A stretch of 64,000 bases of DNA from Pseudoalteromonas sp. Scap06 (GTDB lineage Bacteria; Pseudomonadota; Gammaproteobacteria; Enterobacterales; Alteromonadaceae): contig NZ_CP041330.1 in assembly GCF_013394165.1 (NCBI RefSeq), positions 2,658,501-2,722,500 on the forward strand. The letters run 5' to 3'. A program made the position numbers and the translations under genes. Below, piece by piece: positions 1 through 7,899 of the stretch (position 1 is its first letter; each line of letters starts with the position of its first letter). The notes below the pieces were generated by a model. The model made no database searches. It was not told the DNA's origin and was given only the letters and a program-made list of their open reading frames with translations.

Positions 1-1293
1 GATAAGTCTATCGCTTGAAAACGCGAAAGAAAAACAAGAACCTTTACCCAGCTCGCTGTGAATTTTTAATTGACTACCATGGCGAGTAAGCACATGCTTG
101 GTAATAGCTAAGCCTAAGCCTGAGCCACCTGTGGTACGGCTTCTGGCTTTATCTACTCGATAAAAACGCTCAGTTAACCGGTTAATATGCTCAGGTGCAA
201 TACCATCACCATTATCGGTCACACTAAAACATGCTTGTTCATTGTTGCGCTGCCAAAGTACCTCAATTTTACCGCCTGGTTTAGTATAATGAATGGCATT
301 AAATACTAAATTTGAAAAGGCACTTCTAAGTTCATCCTCAGCACCGGTAATATCAAGCGATGCATCAATCTTAAAAATAAGTTGATGGCCTTTGTCTTGA
401 TTGATAGATTGCGCTTCTGTTTCAATTAAGTTTAATAATCGTGGCACATTCACCGCTTTGTCATTACTGTGTTGCTTTCCCCCTTCGATGCGCGATAACG
501 ACAACAGCTGATTCACCAAGCTATCCATACGCTTACATTGCTCTAGCATAGTAGTTTGTGCTTTATTCCACATTGCAGGCGGGGGAAGTGAATCACTATC
601 GAGCATTTCAAGGTAGCCGGTAACAACAGTTAAAGGGGTTCTGAGCTCATGAGAGACGTTTGCTACAAAGTCTTTACGCATCTGCTCAAGTTGCTTTAAG
701 CGAGTAACATCGCGTACCACTACCAACAACTGTGTATTGGCATAGGGCATAACCCTAAATTCAAGAACTTGCTCAACACTGTGGCCACTTTCAAGCTCCA
801 GAGCATCGCTAAACTCTTTACGACGCATATATTTAGCAAATTTAGGATCGCGAATTAAGTTATCTAAACGCTGACCATGATCAACCGGCCACTGTAACCC
901 TAACACTTTGAGTGCAAGTTGATTACACCACACAATTGATAAGTCGTTTTGTAGCACAACAACGGCATCGGGTACGGCCTCAGCGCCGTCACGAAAACGC
1001 CGTATTAGCTCTGCCAGCTCATTACGTTTTTTACGATTGCGGTGTTGCAGCTGGTAAATACCTTCAAATACTTGCTCCCACGACCCTTCCCCTTCAGGCG
1101 GGTTAAAACTGCGTTGATCATGCAGCCAGTCACTTAAGCGATAAAGCTGATGGTAATGCCACATAAGTAGCGAAAAAGCGCCCAAAAACAACATCAAAAA
1201 TGGGGCACCAATGAGCACCCCAATTAAAAGCAAAGGTATAAAATAGACAAACAGCCGTTTAGTTAACGCCTGCTTGTTAATAACTCGATACAT
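1..1293 (-). CDS. phoR: PhoR phosphate-regulon sensor histidine kinase (C-terminus cut by window edge)
   Basis: Membrane sensor kinase that phosphorylates PhoB when phosphate is scarce. The reading frame is open from the ATG at 1293 to the left edge, giving 431 residues, about the length of E. coli PhoR, so only a few residues are missing. Visible in order: two hydrophobic N-terminal segments (about residues 10-45), a PAS-like region (about 95-190), the dimerisation box with SHELRTPLT (phospho-acceptor His215), the N box FSNLVFNAIHYT, and G boxes DNGDGI and GGSGLGLAI. It lies 77 bp downstream of phoB on the same strand, the usual phoBR order. The identity is firm from the motifs and the partner. 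Confidence 0.95.
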   Translation of the reverse strand, partial: MYRVINKQALTKRLFVYFIPLLLIGVLIGAPFLMLFLGAFSLLMWHYHQLYRLSDWLHDQRSFNPPEGEGSWEQVFEGIYQLQHRNRKKRNELAELIRRFRDGAEAVPDAVVVLQNDLSIVWCNQLALKVLGLQWPVDHGQRLDNLIRDPKFAKYMRRKEFSDALELESGHSVEQVLEFRVMPYANTQLLVVVRDVTRLKQLEQMRKDFVANVSHELRTPLTVVTGYLEMLDSDSLPPPAMWNKAQTTMLEQCKRMDSLVNQLLSLSRIEGGKQHSNDKAVNVPRLLNLIETEAQSINQDKGHQLIFKIDASLDITGAEDELRSAFSNLVFNAIHYTKPGGKIEVLWQRNNEQACFSVTDNGDGIAPEHINRLTERFYRVDKARSRTTGGSGLGLAITKHVLTRHGSQLKIHSELGKGSCFSFAFSSDRLI

Positions 1294-1370
1294 ACACGCT
1301 CTTTACCTTATAAACACTAGCAGATGATTTGACTGTGCTAGGTTAATAGATTGTGACTTACGAAGTAAAC

Positions 1371-2060
1371 TTATAATTTACTCGAAAAGCGATAACCAGC
1401 ACCGCGAACTGTTTGTACTAAGCGGTCATGCCCAAGCGTAGCAATTGCCTTACGCAGGCGACGGATATGAACATCTACAGTTCTATCTTCAACATAAACG
1501 TTAGTACCCCATACATGATCAAGTAATTGCTCTCGGCTATATACACGCTCAGGGTGGGTCATAAAAAAGTGTAACAGTCTAAATTCCGTTGGCCCCATAT
1601 CTAGCTCACTGCCACCTGAGGTCACACGATGCGAAATAGGATCTAAACGTAAGCCATGTACTTCAATCGCCTCTTCAAGTGAGGTAGGAGCAACACGACG
1701 AATAACCGCTTTAATACGCGCCATTAACTCTTTAGGTGAGAACGGTTTTGTAACGTAATCATCAGCACCGACTTCTAAACCGCGTATTTTATCTTCTTCT
1801 TCGCCGCGGGCTGTCAGCATAATGATAGGAATTTGGCGTGTGTGTTCATTTTGTTTGAATTTTTTAGCGATTTGAATTCCACTACCGCCAGGTAGCATCC
1901 AATCGAGTAACACCATATCTGGATAAGGTTCAACCATTGCAGATATTGCAGAATCATAATCTTCTGCCTCAATGGCTTGAAACCCATTTTGTTCTAAAAC
2001 AAAAACCAACATTTCCCTGATAGGTGCTTCGTCATCAACGACTAATACTTTACGTGACAT
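1371..2060 (-). CDS. phoB: PhoB phosphate-regulon response regulator
   Basis: OmpR-family DNA-binding response regulator that activates the Pho regulon after phosphorylation by PhoR. The 229-aa length is normal. The receiver domain (1-120) has the acidic pair D9/D10, phospho-acceptor D53 in [10 protein letters not shown]83 and K105 in VTKPF. The C-terminal winged helix (about 130-229) carries [20 protein letters not shown] and the recognition segment [15 protein letters not shown]. It is transcribed leftward, followed by phoR. Candidate Pho-box-like repeats occur within 150 bp upstream, consistent with autoregulation, but they are imperfect. Confidence 0.96.
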   Translation of the reverse strand: MSRKVLVVDDEAPIREMLVFVLEQNGFQAIEAEDYDSAISAMVEPYPDMVLLDWMLPGGSGIQIAKKFKQNEHTRQIPIIMLTARGEEEDKIRGLEVGADDYVTKPFSPKELMARIKAVIRRVAPTSLEEAIEVHGLRLDPISHRVTSGGSELDMGPTEFRLLHFFMTHPERVYSREQLLDHVWGTNVYVEDRTVDVHIRRLRKAIATLGHDRLVQTVRGAGYRFSSKL

Positions 2061-2189
2061 TCCAATTTATCTCTTAGGCTATTGAGTAGGTTTCATTATT
2101 ATGACTAAGTATGACATTTTTATTAAAGTGTAACGTGGAAATCAAAATGAGCGTAAAAAAAAACACAAAATAGTGACAAAAAATTAAAT

Positions 2190-2207
2190 ATGTCATCTTT
2201 GTATCAT
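2190..2207 (+). promoter_or_regulatory. candidate Pho box upstream of phoB
   Basis: ATGTCAT and GTATCAT are separated by CTTT, giving the 7-4-7 geometry (11-bp period) of the PhoB box consensus CTGTCAT-N4-CTGTCAT, with 6/7 and 5/7 matches. It reads away from phoB. A second, off-register pair (ATGTCAT and GTCAT on the minus strand, 2101-2117) lies nearer the gene. Assignment rests on pattern similarity only. Confidence 0.3.
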
Positions 2208-2283
2208 CATAAGCTGTAAATCAAAAAGCGGTTTGAGGTGTTAATAGCTTAATAATTGCGCGTAGTTTTTATATTATTTATGA

Positions 2284-2634
2284 GATCATCAAATTACTAA
2301 GCGACGAGTTTTAACAACTATATTTTTAGTCTGATCATAAAAGCTCACTGCGCCACGACACTATTTAGATCAGCTTTATTAAGATCTTAAATATCAGGAT
2401 CAGAGTTTTATCAAGCAGATCCCTTTGCGGATCACTATTTTACCCACTACTAAAGCTAAACCAATGATTTTTTGTATAATTTTCATTCTACCACTGCGCT
2501 TTACGATGCCTAAATGACTAAAACATGCCCATTTTAGCGCTTTAGTTAGTAAAGTAATGATCCCAGATATGACAAGTTAGTAATCGAGTGATCCCAAATT
2601 AATAACTAGGTAAAATACTGATCCCCCACAGATC
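2284..2634. other. GATC-dense non-coding region between phoB and fba
   Basis: The 640-bp gap 2061-2700 has no plausible gene. Its right half contains 11 GATC sites, starting at 2284, 2333, 2368, 2383, 2398, 2418, 2430, 2559, 2590, 2620 and 2631, where about one to two would be expected by chance. Three are spaced exactly 15 bp apart (2368, 2383, 2398). GATCC and GGATC at 2418-2433 form an inverted repeat, and TGATC/GATCA at 2619-2635 another. No match to the DnaA box TTATNCACA was found by eye, so a standard oriC is not supported. A Dam/SeqA-sensitive or replication-related site is only a hypothesis. Confidence 0.6.
2544..2626 (+). repeat. three iteron-like direct repeats ending in TGATCCC
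   Basis: Three 22-bp copies start at 2544, 2575 and 2605 (31 and 30 bp apart, about three helical turns). Copies 1 and 2 share AGTTAGTAA at the left and TGATCCCA at the right; copy 3 is diverged (ACTAGGTAA...TGATCCCC). The helical phasing and the conserved GATC core resemble protein-binding iterons. The function is unknown. Confidence 0.6.
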
Positions 2635-2666
2635 AAAAAAGCCAGTGCATAGGCAACTGGCTTTTA
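2635..2666 (-). terminator. rho-independent terminator of fba
   Basis: Arms AAAAGCCAGT (2637-2646) and ACTGGCTTTT (2656-2665) form a 10-bp stem with a 9-nt loop. On the minus strand the stem is followed by a run of T residues. It lies 35 bp beyond the fba stop. A further inverted repeat (TAATGAGC/GCTCATTA, 2667-2703) overlaps the fba stop codon. Confidence 0.85.
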
Positions 2667-2700
2667 TAATGAGCGCGAGAGTATCGCTATTATTGGCTCA

Positions 2701-3765
2701 TTATTTTATTTTTGGGTTTAGCTCACCGCTTAAGTATTTAAGGTGCATTTCATCTAACGAAATTGGCTTAATTTTACTTGCTTGACCTGCAGTACCAAAC
2801 GCTTCGTAACGGGCAATACAAATATCAGTCATCGCTTGCGTTGCAGCGGCTAAGAACTTACGTGGGTCGAAGTTAGACGGGTTCATTGCTAAATGACGAC
2901 GGATTGCACCGGTAGACGCTAAACGTAAGTCAGTATCAATGTTTACCTTACGCACACCGTATTTAATACCTTCAACAATTTGCTCTACTGGCACGCCGTA
3001 AGTTTCTGGGATCTCACCACCGTATTGGTTGATCACCTCTAACCACTCTTGTGGTACTGAAGACGAACCATGCATTACTAAGTGGGTATTTGGTATACGC
3101 GCGTGGATTTCTTTAATACGATCAATTGCTAAAATGTCGTCGGTTGGTGGACGCGTAAATTTGTAGGCACCGTGTGATGTACCACAGGCAATAGCCAGCG
3201 CATCAACATGGGTTTTATTTACAAAGTCTGCCGCTTCTTCTGGATTTGTTAGCATTTGCTCAGTGGTAAGTTTACCCTCAGCGCCAACACCATCTTCTTC
3301 ACCCGCTTCACCAGTTTCAAGTGAACCTAATACACCTAGCTCACCCTCTACAGATACGCCACACGCATGCGCCATTTCAACTGTTTTACGTGTTACATCA
3401 ACGTTGTAATCGTAGCTTGAAGGTGTTTTACCATCGCTCATTAATGAGCCATCCATCATTACTGATGAAAATCCTAGCTGAATTGAACGCTGACATACAC
3501 CCGGTGATGTACCGTGATCCTGATGCATAACCACTGGAATATGTGGCCATTCTTCAACTGCCGCTAAAATCATATGACGAATAAAAGGTGCACCGGCATA
3601 CGCACGTGCGCCCGCAGAACCTTGCACAATAACAGGGCTGTTTGTTTTATCAGCCGCTTCCATAATTGCACGCATTTGCTCTTGGTTATTTACATTAAAC
3701 GCGGGTACACCGTAACCATGCTCTGCGGCATGATCAAGAAGTTGTCGCATACTGATTAAAGCCAT
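2701..3765 (-). CDS. fba: class II fructose-bisphosphate aldolase
   Basis: Zinc-dependent aldolase that interconverts fructose 1,6-bisphosphate with glyceraldehyde 3-phosphate and dihydroxyacetone phosphate in glycolysis and gluconeogenesis. The protein has 354 residues, normal for the class II Calvin-cycle-type subfamily (CbbA/FbaA-like). Visible: N-terminal PAFNVNN, zinc/catalytic segment VVMHQDHG (residues 79-85), EGELG at about 140, the phosphate-binding region [10 protein letters not shown] at about 230 and KVNIDTD at about 273. It is the last gene of an epd-pgk-fba cluster, separated from pgk by 211 bp that contains a strong hairpin, so its transcript level may be set separately. Confidence 0.96.
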   Translation of the reverse strand: MALISMRQLLDHAAEHGYGVPAFNVNNQEQMRAIMEAADKTNSPVIVQGSAGARAYAGAPFIRHMILAAVEEWPHIPVVMHQDHGTSPGVCQRSIQLGFSSVMMDGSLMSDGKTPSSYDYNVDVTRKTVEMAHACGVSVEGELGVLGSLETGEAGEEDGVGAEGKLTTEQMLTNPEEAADFVNKTHVDALAIACGTSHGAYKFTRPPTDDILAIDRIKEIHARIPNTHLVMHGSSSVPQEWLEVINQYGGEIPETYGVPVEQIVEGIKYGVRKVNIDTDLRLASTGAIRRHLAMNPSNFDPRKFLAAATQAMTDICIARYEAFGTAGQASKIKPISLDEMHLKYLSGELNPKIK

Positions 3766-3923
3766 TGGGTATTCTCCAATTTATCGGTAGTTATTTTACT
3801 ACCTAGTTTGAACGGATTTGTTAGTTTGGCGCAATCACTGCGCCATGAATTAAAAGGCAAATGGCCTAAAATTCATATTATTAACGACTAAATAAAAGTG
3901 AGAGGTATTTACTCGTTAATTGT

Positions 3924-3950
3924 AGCAGATGTGAAATAAGCACATCTGCT
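3924..3950. other. strong hairpin in the pgk-fba spacer
   Basis: AGCAGATGTG and CACATCTGCT form a perfect 10-bp stem with a 7-nt loop. No T-tract follows in the direction of transcription, so it is more likely an mRNA processing or stability element, or a weak attenuator, than a full terminator. A second inverted repeat (TAATACC/GGTATTA, 3962-3979) overlaps the pgk stop codon, and ATGAATT/AATTCAT near 3845-3876 forms a third. Confidence 0.6.
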
Positions 3951-3976
3951 TTACGGCTAGCTAATACCCTAAGGTA

Positions 3977-5152
3977 TTATTTAGCGCGTGATTCTAGCAT
4001 TGCAACTGCAGGTAGTTTTTTGCCTTCTAAAAACTCTAAGAACGCACCACCACCAGTAGAAATATACGATACTTTATCACTAATGCCATACTTATCAATT
4101 GCCGCTAGGGTGTCACCACCACCAGCAATAGAAAATGCGCTTGAATCAGCAATCGCTTTTGCAATAGCGCGAGTGCCATTACCAAATTGATCAAACTCAA
4201 ACACACCCACTGGGCCATTCCATACAACAGTGCCCGCATTAGCAATAATTTTTGCAAGTTGATTAGCAGTATCAGGGCCAATATCAAAAATCATATCGTC
4301 GCTGGTGACTTCACTTACATCTTTAAGTGTGGCTACAGCTGACTCTGAAAACTCATTACCTACAACAACATCTGTGGGTACCGGTATTTCGCCATCGTTG
4401 GCTTTCGCTGCAACGCATAAACGATTTGCTTCATCCATTAAATCAGCCTCATAAAGTGACTTACCTACGGGATGACCAGCAGCTGCAATAAAGGTATTGG
4501 CAATACCACCGCCGGTAACAAGCTGATCAACAATTTTAGATAACGAATCAAGTACGGTTAATTTAGTGGATACTTTAGAACCACCCACAATCGCCACTAA
4601 CGGACGGGCTGGGTTATCAAGTGCTTTACCTAGGGCGTCTAGTTCAGCCGATAATAATGGACCAGCACACGCTACATCAGCAAACAGACCCACACCATGG
4701 GTTGAAGCTTGTGCGCGATGTGCAGTACCAAAGGCATCCATTACGTAAACATCACATAATGCAGCGAGTTGCTTTGATAGGGCTTCGTCGTCTTTTTTCT
4801 CGCCTTTGTTAAAACGTACGTTTTCAAAAACAACCACTTCGCTATCTGCAACATCAACGCCGTTTAAGTAATCTTTTTCTAGGCGAACAGTTTGCTCAAG
4901 TGCATCATTTAAGTAATCAACAACGGGTGCTAATGAAAATTCGTCTTCGTATTGCCCTTCCGTAGGACGGCCTAGGTGTGACATAACCATCACTTTTGCA
5001 CCTTTTTCTAGCGCAAGTTTGATAGTAGGTAGTGCAGCACGAATACGTGCGTCTGACGTCACTTTACCTGCTTTAACGGGTACATTTAAATCTTCACGAA
5101 TTAATACACGCTTGCCGTTTAAATCTAAATCTGCCATTTTTATGACCGACAT
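3977..5152 (-). CDS. pgk: phosphoglycerate kinase
   Basis: Cytoplasmic glycolytic enzyme that transfers phosphate from 1,3-bisphosphoglycerate to ADP. The start is taken at 5152 ([11 protein letters not shown]) because AAGGAG ends 6 nt before this ATG; the upstream in-frame ATG at 5158 directly abuts the AAGGAG and would add only MF. This gives 391 residues, normal for the family. Motifs include LIREDLNVP near the N-terminus, [20 protein letters not shown], the hinge [18 protein letters not shown] and the C-terminal GGGDTLAA and STGGGAFLE. It lies 49 bp after epd and before fba, the enterobacterial gene order. Confidence 0.97.
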   Translation of the reverse strand: MSVIKMADLDLNGKRVLIREDLNVPVKAGKVTSDARIRAALPTIKLALEKGAKVMVMSHLGRPTEGQYEDEFSLAPVVDYLNDALEQTVRLEKDYLNGVDVADSEVVVFENVRFNKGEKKDDEALSKQLAALCDVYVMDAFGTAHRAQASTHGVGLFADVACAGPLLSAELDALGKALDNPARPLVAIVGGSKVSTKLTVLDSLSKIVDQLVTGGGIANTFIAAAGHPVGKSLYEADLMDEANRLCVAAKANDGEIPVPTDVVVGNEFSESAVATLKDVSEVTSDDMIFDIGPDTANQLAKIIANAGTVVWNGPVGVFEFDQFGNGTRAIAKAIADSSAFSIAGGGDTLAAIDKYGISDKVSYISTGGGAFLEFLEGKKLPAVAMLESRAK

Positions 5153-5201
5153 GAACATCTCCTTAGTTAACGATACTAAACCAATAAATACGTTTTAAAT
5201 A

Positions 5202-6215
5202 TTACTTAAATGCCATCATAGCACGAGCGGTATCAAGCATGCGATTCGCAAACCCCCACTCATTATCACACCAAACTAGTAATTTTATCAGCCGTTTATG
5301 ACTAACACGTGTCTGTGTGCCATCTATAATACAAGAATGGGGATCGTGGTTAAAATCAACCGATACCAGCGGCTCTTCGGTGTAACTTAAAATACCCTCA
5401 AGCCTATCTTTAGCTTGTGCCTTAAGCGCACTATTAACCGCACTTAAATCTACATCGGTATTTACCGTGACACTTAAATCCATGGCGGTCACATTAATAG
5501 TCGGTACACGAACGGCAATAGCCTCAAAGCGGCCTTTAAATTTAGGTAAAATACGGTCGATACCACGGGCTAATTTTGTGTCTACCGGAATAATAGATTG
5601 GCTGGCGGCACGAGTTCGGCGTAAATCATGGTGATACGCATCAATCACTTGCTGATCGTTCATTGACGCATGAATAGTTGTAATAGCGCCAGACTCAATA
5701 CCAAAGGCATCATCGAGTACTTTAATAACAGGAACAACGCAGTTGGTGGTACACGAACCATTAGAGACAATAGTATGCTCGTTTTTCAGCTCATCGTCGT
5801 TTATGCCATACACAATGGTGGCATCTACATCATTATCAGCAGGATGGGAAAACAACACTTTTTTAGCACCTGCGGCAATATGTGACTGTGCATGCTCACG
5901 TGAGTGGTACACGCCAGTACATTCAAGTACCACGTCAACATCTAGCGTTTGCCACGGTAATTCAACTGGATTTTCTTCACAAAATAATGCAATGGTGTCA
6001 TCAGCAACGCTGATAGTGTCTTCACCTAGTTTAACTGGAAAAGTGAAACGACCATGAGAGGTGTCGTATTTTAATAAATGGGCAATAGCTTCAGGGTCGG
6101 CTAGTTCGTTAATTGCAACAATTTTGATCTCGTCGCTTAAGCCTGATTCGTATAGTGCACGGACAATATTTCGACCAATACGACCAAAACCATTAATTGC
6201 AAGTTTGATTGCCAT
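5202..6215 (-). CDS. epd: erythrose-4-phosphate dehydrogenase (GapA family)
   Basis: NAD-dependent enzyme that oxidises D-erythrose 4-phosphate to 4-phosphoerythronate, the first step toward pyridoxal phosphate. It has 337 residues. The Rossmann motif INGFGRIGR is at 7-15, catalytic C155 lies in SNGSCTTNC and H182 in TIHASMND. Epd is preferred over GapA because of the sequence type (for example [19 protein letters not shown]) and because it heads an epd-pgk-fba cluster. The GapA reaction on glyceraldehyde 3-phosphate cannot be excluded from sequence alone. Confidence 0.92.
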   Translation of the reverse strand: MAIKLAINGFGRIGRNIVRALYESGLSDEIKIVAINELADPEAIAHLLKYDTSHGRFTFPVKLGEDTISVADDTIALFCEENPVELPWQTLDVDVVLECTGVYHSREHAQSHIAAGAKKVLFSHPADNDVDATIVYGINDDELKNEHTIVSNGSCTTNCVVPVIKVLDDAFGIESGAITTIHASMNDQQVIDAYHHDLRRTRAASQSIIPVDTKLARGIDRILPKFKGRFEAIAVRVPTINVTAMDLSVTVNTDVDLSAVNSALKAQAKDRLEGILSYTEEPLVSVDFNHDPHSCIIDGTQTRVSHKRLIKLLVWCDNEWGFANRMLDTARAMMAFK

Positions 6216-6299
6216 GAAATATAAAATCCACTCTAGTTACGTACAGAGAAAGGCAGCGTCGCCTTTTAGATGGCGGTATTGTAATCGACCTTGCCTGCG

Positions 6300-6328
6300 A
6301 TTATAAGAGCCAAGCATTAGAAACTTTA
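6300..6328 (-). promoter_or_regulatory. candidate sigma-70 promoter for epd
   Basis: On the minus strand a perfect TATAAT (6300-6305) stands 85 bp upstream of the epd ATG. Seventeen bases further upstream is a poor -35 hexamer TAAAGT (6323-6328). The weak -35 suggests activation or an alternative arrangement. Confidence 0.4.
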
Positions 6329-6389
6329 AATTAACGCCATAATCAACACGCAATGCGCTTTTATTTTTAACTCGGCTTTGCGATATTTG

Positions 6390-7130
6390 CTATTTTAGTT
6401 TTAAATCAAACACCACGTTTATTGATGCTTTAACGCTTATTCTTGCACCTAAATATTGCTGCTGCGTAAATGGGTTCTCGTTATTTCTAGCAGCCATGCT
6501 ATTTCTGTGGCTAGATAAAACAATGTGCTTAACACCGCTCGCGTCGTAATCTGAGCTACTAGAATTTGCACTAATACTATAAACGTTGCCAAGTTCAGCA
6601 CCAAAAGACTGAGCGAGCTTATTTCCCTTCGCTTTTGCGTTATCAATTGCTAGTTGTGTTGCCTCTGCCTCTAACTGCATGGCCTTGGAGGATAAACCAT
6701 TAATTTTTTTGATATTGTCTATTTGTAAGCGTTGAGCAAAATCAATAAATTCATCGACTTTTTTAATATCTTTCAATGTGACTTTAACTGTTTTCAGAGC
6801 TAAATAATTATCGCTTAAAGCAATCCCTGATTCTGTACCAACCTTAGTGTATACCTTGCTTTTTAAACCCGATATATGAACATCGCCTTGGCCAAAATCA
6901 TATTTATCTAATTCTTCAAATAACACGCTGATCCGGCCATCAAGGTCACGCTTAGCCTCAAGTAATGTATCTTCAATGCTTTTTACTTCAAATATAATTT
7001 GAGCCATATCTGGCTCAACTAATACCTCAGCAGACCCCTGCACTGCAATATGACGATTAGCTGGCACGCTTGAATTAGCAAAAGTAATAAGAGGGAATAA
7101 GATAATAAAAATAGCGCTGATAAGTTTCAT
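6390..7130 (-). CDS. SIMPL-domain (DUF541, YggE-like) periplasmic protein
   Basis: Secreted 246-aa protein. Residues 1-20 (MKLISAIFIILFPLITFANS) form a Sec signal peptide and the rest matches the SIMPL/DUF541 fold: IAVQGSAEVLVEPDMAQI at the mature N-terminus and an alternating pattern through to ISVKASINVVFDLKLK. YggE of E. coli is linked to oxidative-stress tolerance, but the biochemical role of the family is not settled. In E. coli yggE also lies near epd-pgk-fbaA, with mscS and argO between, so the linkage is ancient. It is upstream of epd on the same strand, with a 174-bp gap and a promoter-like site, so it is probably a separate transcript. Confidence 0.88.
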   Translation of the reverse strand: MKLISAIFIILFPLITFANSSVPANRHIAVQGSAEVLVEPDMAQIIFEVKSIEDTLLEAKRDLDGRISVLFEELDKYDFGQGDVHISGLKSKVYTKVGTESGIALSDNYLALKTVKVTLKDIKKVDEFIDFAQRLQIDNIKKINGLSSKAMQLEAEATQLAIDNAKAKGNKLAQSFGAELGNVYSISANSSSSDYDASGVKHIVLSSHRNSMAARNNENPFTQQQYLGARISVKASINVVFDLKLK

Positions 7131-7270
7131 ATTCGTTCCTTGAATTTTTAATTAAACACGCGTTCCCATAAGTATACAAACAAGAAGAAAAGTAAACTGC
7201 ATACAATTAAGCTAAGTGCATACTTTATAGTTGGGTTTCTTATAGTTGGGTTTCGCTGTCCTTAACCAAC

Positions 7271-7894
7271 CTACATTAGATCGCCTACTTTAAGTTCTTT
7301 ACCGGCGCCTATTTGATGGCATTGGGCTAATAACAGCTCAGCAGTGGCTTGTGCATCGGTAAGCGCATGATGGCAATGATAGCTTGGTAAATCGTAGCGA
7401 TTACGGCATTCATTTAAGGTTAAATCATCTAATTTGATATCGCTTGCGTGTTGCAGTAAGCGCTTTTTTTCTATTTGTAAGGTATCGATGATCAGCTTAG
7501 GCCGCTGGATGATCCCTGCATTTTTTATTGCTAACTTTAAAAAGCCCCAGTCGAGCATGGCATTATGAAATACTAAAATGCAGTCACTAAAGTGAGCACT
7601 TAAAGACATTAAAATACTCTGTAGACTTTGCCCTTGTGCCACCGAGTCAGTACTAATGCCGTGAAAAACAGGGCTTTGCTCTAGACTTTTAACCTCTTTA
7701 TTAACGATATGCTGCGATTGACTATTCTTGATACATTGATTATCAATCAGTACCCAAGCAACCGAGACAATTTCATGTTGTTTAGGATCAAGCCCTGTTA
7801 ATTCCAAATCAATCACTAAATAACGTTGCTTTAAAGCACTTTGCGCAAGCAAATGGCGACGCTTTAAGTACCGCGTAATAAGCTGCTTAACCAT
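7271..7894 (-). CDS. DnaQ-like 3'-5' exonuclease (DEDDh)
   Basis: Protein of 207 residues with an RNase T/DnaQ exonuclease domain from about residue 25. The DEDDh catalytic set is visible: D29 and E31 in VIDLELTGLD, D115 in HNAMLDWGFL, and H176 with D180 in HHALTDAQATAELL. It lacks the extra domains of the replicative epsilon subunit and is better viewed as a stand-alone exonuclease. It starts 5 bp after the DUF294/CBS gene, so the two are almost certainly cotranscribed. The same pair accompanies ActP/CrbS loci in other gammaproteobacteria (my recollection), yet no biochemical link to acetate metabolism is evident. Confidence 0.88.
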   Translation of the reverse strand: MVKQLITRYLKRRHLLAQSALKQRYLVIDLELTGLDPKQHEIVSVAWVLIDNQCIKNSQSQHIVNKEVKSLEQSPVFHGISTDSVAQGQSLQSILMSLSAHFSDCILVFHNAMLDWGFLKLAIKNAGIIQRPKLIIDTLQIEKKRLLQHASDIKLDDLTLNECRNRYDLPSYHCHHALTDAQATAELLLAQCHQIGAGKELKVGDLM

Positions 7895-7899
7895 TATTG

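Noticed and set aside
2284..2634. Possible chromosomal oriC in the GATC-rich gap
   Set aside because: No DnaA boxes seen and no dnaA, dnaN or mnmG neighbours; GATC density alone is not enough.
5743..6057. 104-aa plus-strand ORF antisense to epd
   Set aside because: Ser/Thr-rich shadow of epd codons; no domain or start signal.
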